Below, piece by piece: positions 39,810-43,279 of a stretch of 43,279 nt of DNA (positions within the stretch are counted from its first letter, which is position 1; each line of letters opens with the position of its first letter). The position numbers were made by a program, and so were the translations under genes. The stretch is taken from positions 1 through 43,279 of the forward strand of contig NZ_LR656188.1 of NCBI RefSeq assembly GCF_902168435.1, read 5' to 3'. The notes under the pieces are model-generated. The model worked only from the letters and a program-made list of their open reading frames with translations. It was not told the origin of the DNA and ran no database searches. Origin of the DNA: Bacillus marasmi. GTDB lineage: Bacteria; Bacillota; Bacilli; Bacillales; Cytobacillaceae.

Positions 39810-40340
39810 TTACCAGTTACCTGTAGCAACACCAAACTCTTTAACTTCTGGAACCATTGAATCGATTGTAGATGCAGCTAAAACTAGCTTTATCATTGGT
39901 TCGGTATCATTCGGAGTAAAATCCTCTTTATTAACAGTTATTTGTGCAATTTTAATATCACCTTGTTTAACAGCAATCGTTACGGTTTTTGCGCCGTCCA
40001 AATCAGCTTGTTGTATAAAATTATATGTCTGATTGAATACGTGTTGAGTGGCTAATCCAGGTGTTACTTTTTCACTCATATGTACAAAAACGGTGATATG
40101 TTGAGTAATATCTCTCGCGTCTGTTACTTCAACTTTTTTAGCATAGGCAAAAACAGAAGTGTTAATCTTCGCTTCTTCCTTTTTCGGGGCATCTTTTTTC
40201 TTTGATTCTTCTTTTTTCTCCGAGGACTTTTTCTCTTTAACCTGTTCAGTTTTTTCTTTTGGATCTTCCTTTACAACTTCATCTGATCCACAGGCTGCTA
40301 AAAATAAAGCAGCAAAACACAACAAAAATAATTTCTTCAT
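39810..40340 (-). CDS. Prophage-encoded lipoprotein
   Basis: 176 residues with a lipoprotein signal peptide: MKK, hydrophobic LFLLCFAALFL, lipobox L14-A15-A16-C17. After Cys17 comes a Lys/Glu-rich flexible spacer to about residue 57, then a globular beta-rich domain (ITQHITVFVHMSEKVTPGLA, AKTVTIAVKQGDIKIAQITV). ATG follows AGGAGGAATT. Lies on the opposite strand to the lytic genes, so it is probably made in the lysogen. Such lipoproteins can block superinfection or alter the surface; the target is unknown. Confidence 0.85.
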   Translation of the reverse strand: MKKLFLLCFAALFLAACGSDEVVKEDPKEKTEQVKEKKSSEKKEESKKKDAPKKEEAKINTSVFAYAKKVEVTDARDITQHITVFVHMSEKVTPGLATQHVFNQTYNFIQQADLDGAKTVTIAVKQGDIKIAQITVNKEDFTPNDTEPMIKLVLAASTIDSMVPEVKEFGVATGNW

Positions 40341-40401
40341 TACAATTCCTCCTTTTCAAATTATTAATTCTATATTGTATGAAACAATCCTCTTTAATAA
40401 T

Positions 40402-40427
40402 AAAAAGAGCCCCTTATGCGGGAGCTC
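40402..40427 (-). terminator. Terminator after the HTH gene
   Basis: On the minus strand GAGCTCCC-GCATAA-GGGGCTC with a bulged T, then TTTTTATT. It overlaps the stop codon of the HTH gene and separates it from the lipoprotein gene. Confidence 0.75.
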
Positions 40428-40656
40428 ACATCCAAAAATCATCGTAATCTACGCTATGACCTACTTTCTTTAGTGCTTTCAGAATCTTATTTGCTGTGGA
40501 TCCATTTGGTTTGGCATCTGATTCACTGCATAATCGACTAACAGTACCTTTACTCACTTTAGCGTTATCCTCTACCCACTTTTGGGAAATTCCCCTTCTA
40601 TCTAACCATTTTCCAAACTTACTTCTATCCTTACCTAGTCCAAAAAAGCTAAACAT
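40426..40656 (-). CDS. Small HTH (XRE-like) regulator
   Basis: 76 residues. Helix-turn-helix GISQKWVEDNAKVSKGTVSR at about 23-42, with KFGKWLDRRG before it. GAGGTGTG ribosome site. Single-gene unit on the minus strand, divergent from the FtsK-like operon; it most likely controls that operon and itself through sites in the 275-bp repeat-rich gap. Distinct from the CI-like repressor at the left end. Confidence 0.82.
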   Translation of the reverse strand: MFSFFGLGKDRSKFGKWLDRRGISQKWVEDNAKVSKGTVSRLCSESDAKPNGSTANKILKALKKVGHSVDYDDFWM

Positions 40657-40749
40657 TTTTCACACCTCGTCATATGTATTTAGCCTAGTTTTGTCCTAAA
40701 GTTCAATTTTTTATACCTTTTCGGATAATTAATTTGGAATATCGTACAA

Positions 40750-40797
40750 ACAGTATCAAATACACTTTACTATACAGTATCAAATACGCTTCACTAT
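40750..40797. repeat. 24-bp tandem direct repeat
   Basis: Two abutting copies, 40750-40773 and 40774-40797, both beginning ACAGTATCAAATAC and ending ACTAT, with two transitions between them. Iteron-like; likely protein-binding. Confidence 0.9.
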
Positions 40798-40824
40798 TCG
40801 CTTTCAAAGTCGCTACATGCACAC

Positions 40825-40844
40825 TATCACGTATTATCACGTAT
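40825..40844. repeat. 10-bp tandem direct repeat
   Basis: TATCACGTAT occurs twice in direct succession (40825-40834, 40835-40844), exact. One helical turn apart, as for cooperative protein binding. Confidence 0.9.
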
Positions 40845-40931
40845 CTACTGCCTCAATGGATTGATCGACATTTTTATAATTCGTTTTCAAGTAAACTATT
40901 TATCAATAGATAAATGAAAGAAGGTGGTGGG

Positions 40932-42242
40932 ATGCTCTTTGAAATTGCGTCAGCAACAATGTTTGGTGGTTTAGCTGGATTAGCATTTTTAAAAAAGTCT
41001 GCTCTCGTCAACGATGCCGAAAAAATCCAAAAAATTTGTTATAACTGCAAGCTAACGGTAAAAGAGAACGGCGATATTAAAACTATCCAGCTGCACCGAA
41101 AGGAGAAGCATGATTGGGGAACAGAGTACGTTTACAGGATTCCACTGGGACTATCTTTCTCAGATTTTGAAGGCAAGCTGGACCACATTCGTGATGGCTT
41201 GAACAATAAGAAAACCTATATCGATTTTAAACGGTTTTTACAATTAAACTTTGAAACTAATTTGCTGACACAGATAAGAGACATCTTCCAAACGCGAAGT
41301 AGCGTACATCAAAAAGACGTCGAGCTTGAGTTCGATGGTATGCTGCGAGTAAAAGTACTTTGTAATGACCTTCCAACTAATCTTCTATTTGATGAGACAA
41401 TGCTTGATGAATGTTCCAACTGGGAGATACCTCTCGGGCAAACTCGTTATGGTTTCATCACGCATGATCTTGAGCAAGGACATATCACGTTAGCAGGAGC
41501 CACACGTAAAGGTAAAACTGTTCTTCTAAAACTAATCATTTCGACTGTTATCCATCAGAATCCAGAGCACGTCAAATTATCGCTGATTGACCTTAAAGGT
41601 GGTTTAGCCTTCACACGTTTTAAAAACGCGAAACAAGTTGAGTCTGTGGCCACAGACTTGGAGAGTGCGCTTGAAGTGTTAACTAAAGTTAAAAACGAAA
41701 TGAAAGAAACAGAAAGGGAGTTTGATCAGAATGGATGCGAGGACATTAAAGAAGCTGGCATTCGCACTCGACATATCATTGTGGTTGATGAAGCAGCACA
41801 AATCTCGCCCAACATCGTCACGGGGAAAGATAAAAAGGAAAAAGCGAAGCAGTGCGAAGAAGCGCTCTCGGAAATAGCGCGAATCGGTGCAGGCTTAGGT
41901 TACAGGTTGATCTATTGCTCCCAGTACCCAAAAGCCGAGGTGATGAATGCTCAAATCAAACAAAACTGCGATACGGTCATCACTTATAAATTGCGTGACG
42001 CTGTAGCCTCTAGGGTAGTGCTTGATGAGTCGGGAGCAGAATCCTTGCCAATACCAGGTCGTGCTATTTATAAGACGCCTGATGGCACACAGATTGTGCA
42101 AACACCTTTTATCGATAACGATCAAATTGATAAGTTGATCAAACCTCATATTGTGATTCGACCACGAAAGGAGCAGAGGGAAAGTGACATTGGAGAAAGA
42201 AAGACGAGAAGAAGCGATACTTTTGAGCTTACGGAAATGTGA
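40932..42242 (+). CDS. FtsK/SpoIIIE-like DNA translocase ATPase
   Basis: 436 residues from ATG 40932 (AAGGTGGTGGG upstream; ATG 40914 has none). One short hydrophobic N-terminal segment (IASATMFGGLAGLAFL) could anchor it in the membrane. The RecA-like motor has Walker A GATRKGKT (189-196) and Walker B HIIVVDEA (Asp286, Glu287), with a preceding LSLIDLKGGLAF. Size and layout resemble the ICE coupling protein ConQ/YdcQ more than chromosomal FtsK, which has four spans and a gamma domain. Overlaps the Replic_Relax gene by 59 nt. Similar genes occur, as I recall, in B. anthracis W-beta/gamma-type phages. Confidence 0.88.
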   Translation: MLFEIASATMFGGLAGLAFLKKSALVNDAEKIQKICYNCKLTVKENGDIKTIQLHRKEKHDWGTEYVYRIPLGLSFSDFEGKLDHIRDGLNNKKTYIDFKRFLQLNFETNLLTQIRDIFQTRSSVHQKDVELEFDGMLRVKVLCNDLPTNLLFDETMLDECSNWEIPLGQTRYGFITHDLEQGHITLAGATRKGKTVLLKLIISTVIHQNPEHVKLSLIDLKGGLAFTRFKNAKQVESVATDLESALEVLTKVKNEMKETEREFDQNGCEDIKEAGIRTRHIIVVDEAAQISPNIVTGKDKKEKAKQCEEALSEIARIGAGLGYRLIYCSQYPKAEVMNAQIKQNCDTVITYKLRDAVASRVVLDESGAESLPIPGRAIYKTPDGTQIVQTPFIDNDQIDKLIKPHIVIRPRKEQRESDIGERKTRRSDTFELTEM

Positions 42243-42765
42243 TTTTTTATCAAGGGAACAATTGCAAAAAATGCACGAACTTGGTCAGACTCGAAATGCT
42301 CAACGTGTGCTCGGTAACATGAGTGAATACCTGTCATATTTCACCGAGGAAAGGAAAAAAGTGTATTATTTGAACGCAGCTGGCCGTGAACGTGTGCAAG
42401 CTGAGAAGGTGAGAAAAAAGACGGTTCAGGTGAATCACTTTCTTATGAGAAACGATCTATTCATCGCAAAGGGAAAACCATCTACCTGGAAGAATGAAGT
42501 AAAAATATCCATCCCTAATTCCTCTTTATCGCTTGTAGCTGATGCGGTCTACACTTCTAACAAACTCCACCATTTTGTTGAGGTCGATTATAAACAAGCC
42601 ATGTCCCAGAACACAGAAAAAATTAAGAGATATAAAGAGTTATATACGTTTAATCCTCAGTTTGTGCTTGTGTGGGTAACGACAACACCGTACCGTAAGA
42701 AACGCTTAGAGGCACTGTGCGAAGGTCTTAAATGCCAGGTGTATTTGTGGGATGACATTAAATAG
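42184..42765 (+). CDS. Replication-relaxation family protein
   Basis: 193 residues; GTG start. N-terminal winged-helix region (REEAILLSLRKCDFLSREQL, RNAQRVLGNMSEYL) and a C-terminal part reminiscent of a PD-(D/E)XK fold (LVADAVYT; HHFVEVDYKQ; TEKIKRYKELY). Replic_Relax proteins are found on plasmids and ICEs beside FtsK-like ATPases, and are thought to bind or nick an origin. Coupled to the ATPase gene. Relaxase activity is not shown by the sequence: no HUH motif or tyrosine signature is seen. Confidence 0.82.
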   Translation: MTLEKERREEAILLSLRKCDFLSREQLQKMHELGQTRNAQRVLGNMSEYLSYFTEERKKVYYLNAAGRERVQAEKVRKKTVQVNHFLMRNDLFIAKGKPSTWKNEVKISIPNSSLSLVADAVYTSNKLHHFVEVDYKQAMSQNTEKIKRYKELYTFNPQFVLVWVTTTPYRKKRLEALCEGLKCQVYLWDDIK

Positions 42766-42776
42766 GAGGGCACAAC

Positions 42777-43238
42777 ATGAGAACGCAAGCTATGTCTATT
42801 AAAGATTTTATGTCTGGCGGATATAGGGAGAGGGATAGAGCAAAGAAGGAACGATTCCATGACAAACTTGACAAAATTGGAAAGCTAGGGGCAGGGTTAG
42901 CCCTTCCTTTGGCTTTCGGTTCTCCAATAGGTGCGGTTTTGGGTGCGTCAAGAGCGTTTGCTGCATCTCCAGAAGCAATTCCCGCAACGGCAACGGCTGC
43001 CATCGGCGAAAAGTCGCTTGAAATAATCGCTCATGCACTAGATCCAGTTGTCGAGCTGCTCGTTGCCATTAGTTTTCCGATTGCATCGATTATCATTGTT
43101 GGAGCTTGTTTCTTCTTCATGTTTGGCATGAATGACCGTGGGTGGAGTGTGATGATGAATTGCGGATTAGGATATGTTCTCATCCAGCTATCGCCTTTAA
43201 TCTTAAACATCCTCAAGCAAGTCGGAAATGCTATATAA
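42777..43238 (+). CDS. VirB2/TrbC-like membrane protein
   Basis: 153 residues. A basic head of about 36 residues precedes a hydrophobic stretch (37-60) ending in A-F-A (60-62), a possible signal peptidase site. Two membrane helices follow (about 91-118 and 124-149) joined by the short loop NDRGWS. A long leader plus two helices and a tiny loop is the layout of VirB2/TrbC pilin-like proteins. Alternatively a simple membrane partner for the FtsK-like ATPase. TAGGAGG ribosome site. Last gene before the attachment end. Confidence 0.65.
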   Translation: MRTQAMSIKDFMSGGYRERDRAKKERFHDKLDKIGKLGAGLALPLAFGSPIGAVLGASRAFAASPEAIPATATAAIGEKSLEIIAHALDPVVELLVAISFPIASIIIVGACFFFMFGMNDRGWSVMMNCGLGYVLIQLSPLILNILKQVGNAI

Positions 43239-43257
43239 TTCCTCGTTTTGTTTAGTT

Positions 43258-43279
43258 GTTTTTATGTGCCGTCCTCTAC
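43258..43279. other. Right attachment-site end (attP half-arm)
   Basis: GTTTTTATGTGCCGT at 43258-43272 is the exact reverse complement of 8-22. It is followed by CCTCT and the terminal AC. With the left end it forms a dyad centred on AC, as described there. Inferred to be the phage half of attR. Confidence 0.75.

Larger units (their letters stand above)
40657..40931. other. Repeat-rich control region between HTH and FtsK-like genes
   Basis: No gene. AT-rich divergent region holding a 24-bp tandem pair and a 10-bp tandem pair (listed separately). TATAAT occurs at 40875-40880 but without a clear -35. Suits operators of the HTH protein or an origin for the plasmid-like module. Confidence 0.6.

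Noticed and set aside
1-43279. tRNA or rRNA genes and insertion sequences
   Set aside because: No cloverleaf with a TTCRANY-type T-loop and no transposase gene was noticed on reading through; both recombinases have the features of phage enzymes rather than IS transposases.

Overview
The window looks like one complete temperate siphophage (prophage) of a low-GC Gram-positive host in the Bacillales. The evidence is AT-rich DNA, strong GGAGG ribosome sites, frequent GTG/TTG starts, and SPP1/TP901-like head and tail genes. The lysin is a GH25-LysM enzyme of the Bacillus/Lysinibacillus/Sporosarcina kind. The two window ends carry a perfect 15-bp inverted repeat. When the ends are joined, these arms sit symmetrically (5 bp each side) around a shared AC dinucleotide. 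This is the layout of a serine-integrase attP split by integration, so the window probably runs from one crossover point to the other.

Layout, left to right. (1) 1-2478: lysogeny region. It has a large serine integrase and a LexA/CI-type repressor on the minus strand, a divergent Cro-like gene, and TACAGA-N3-TCTGTA operators between and beyond them. (2) 2478-4213: small early genes of unknown role. (3) 4288-17432: replication and early metabolism. It encodes a Cas4-like nuclease (DUF2800), an ssDNA-binding protein (DUF2815), a family A DNA polymerase, a compact beta-clamp-like protein, a DUF3310 protein, a MazG-like protein, an NrdR-like zinc ribbon, a primase-helicase (VapE type), a VRR-NUC nuclease, an SNF2 helicase and an ArpU/RinA-like late regulator. 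An iteron-rich candidate origin lies right after the primase-helicase gene. (4) 17552-27414: packaging, head, connector and tail-tube genes. They are interrupted by a small pocket holding a Tad2-like (DUF2829) anti-Thoeris candidate. The tail chaperones carry a clear -1 frameshift signal. (5) 27415-36872: tape measure, Dit, Tal/spike, XkdW/XkdX-like proteins and a BppU-type receptor-binding protein. (6) 36984-39767: a ribbon-helix-helix repressor and a second, tyrosine-type recombinase with palindromic operators, then holin and endolysin. (7) 39810-43238: accessory end with a lipoprotein and an HTH regulator on the minus strand, tandem repeats, and an ICE-like trio: FtsK/ConQ-like ATPase, Replic_Relax protein and a VirB2-like membrane protein.

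The most unusual parts are: the conjugation-like trio with its own repeat-rich upstream region next to the attachment end; the RHH-controlled tyrosine recombinase in a phage that already has a serine integrase; the mini sliding clamp beside PolA; and the Tad2-like gene inside the head operon. No tRNA, rRNA, CRISPR array or insertion sequence was seen. All functional calls rest on motif recognition by eye; no database search was run.
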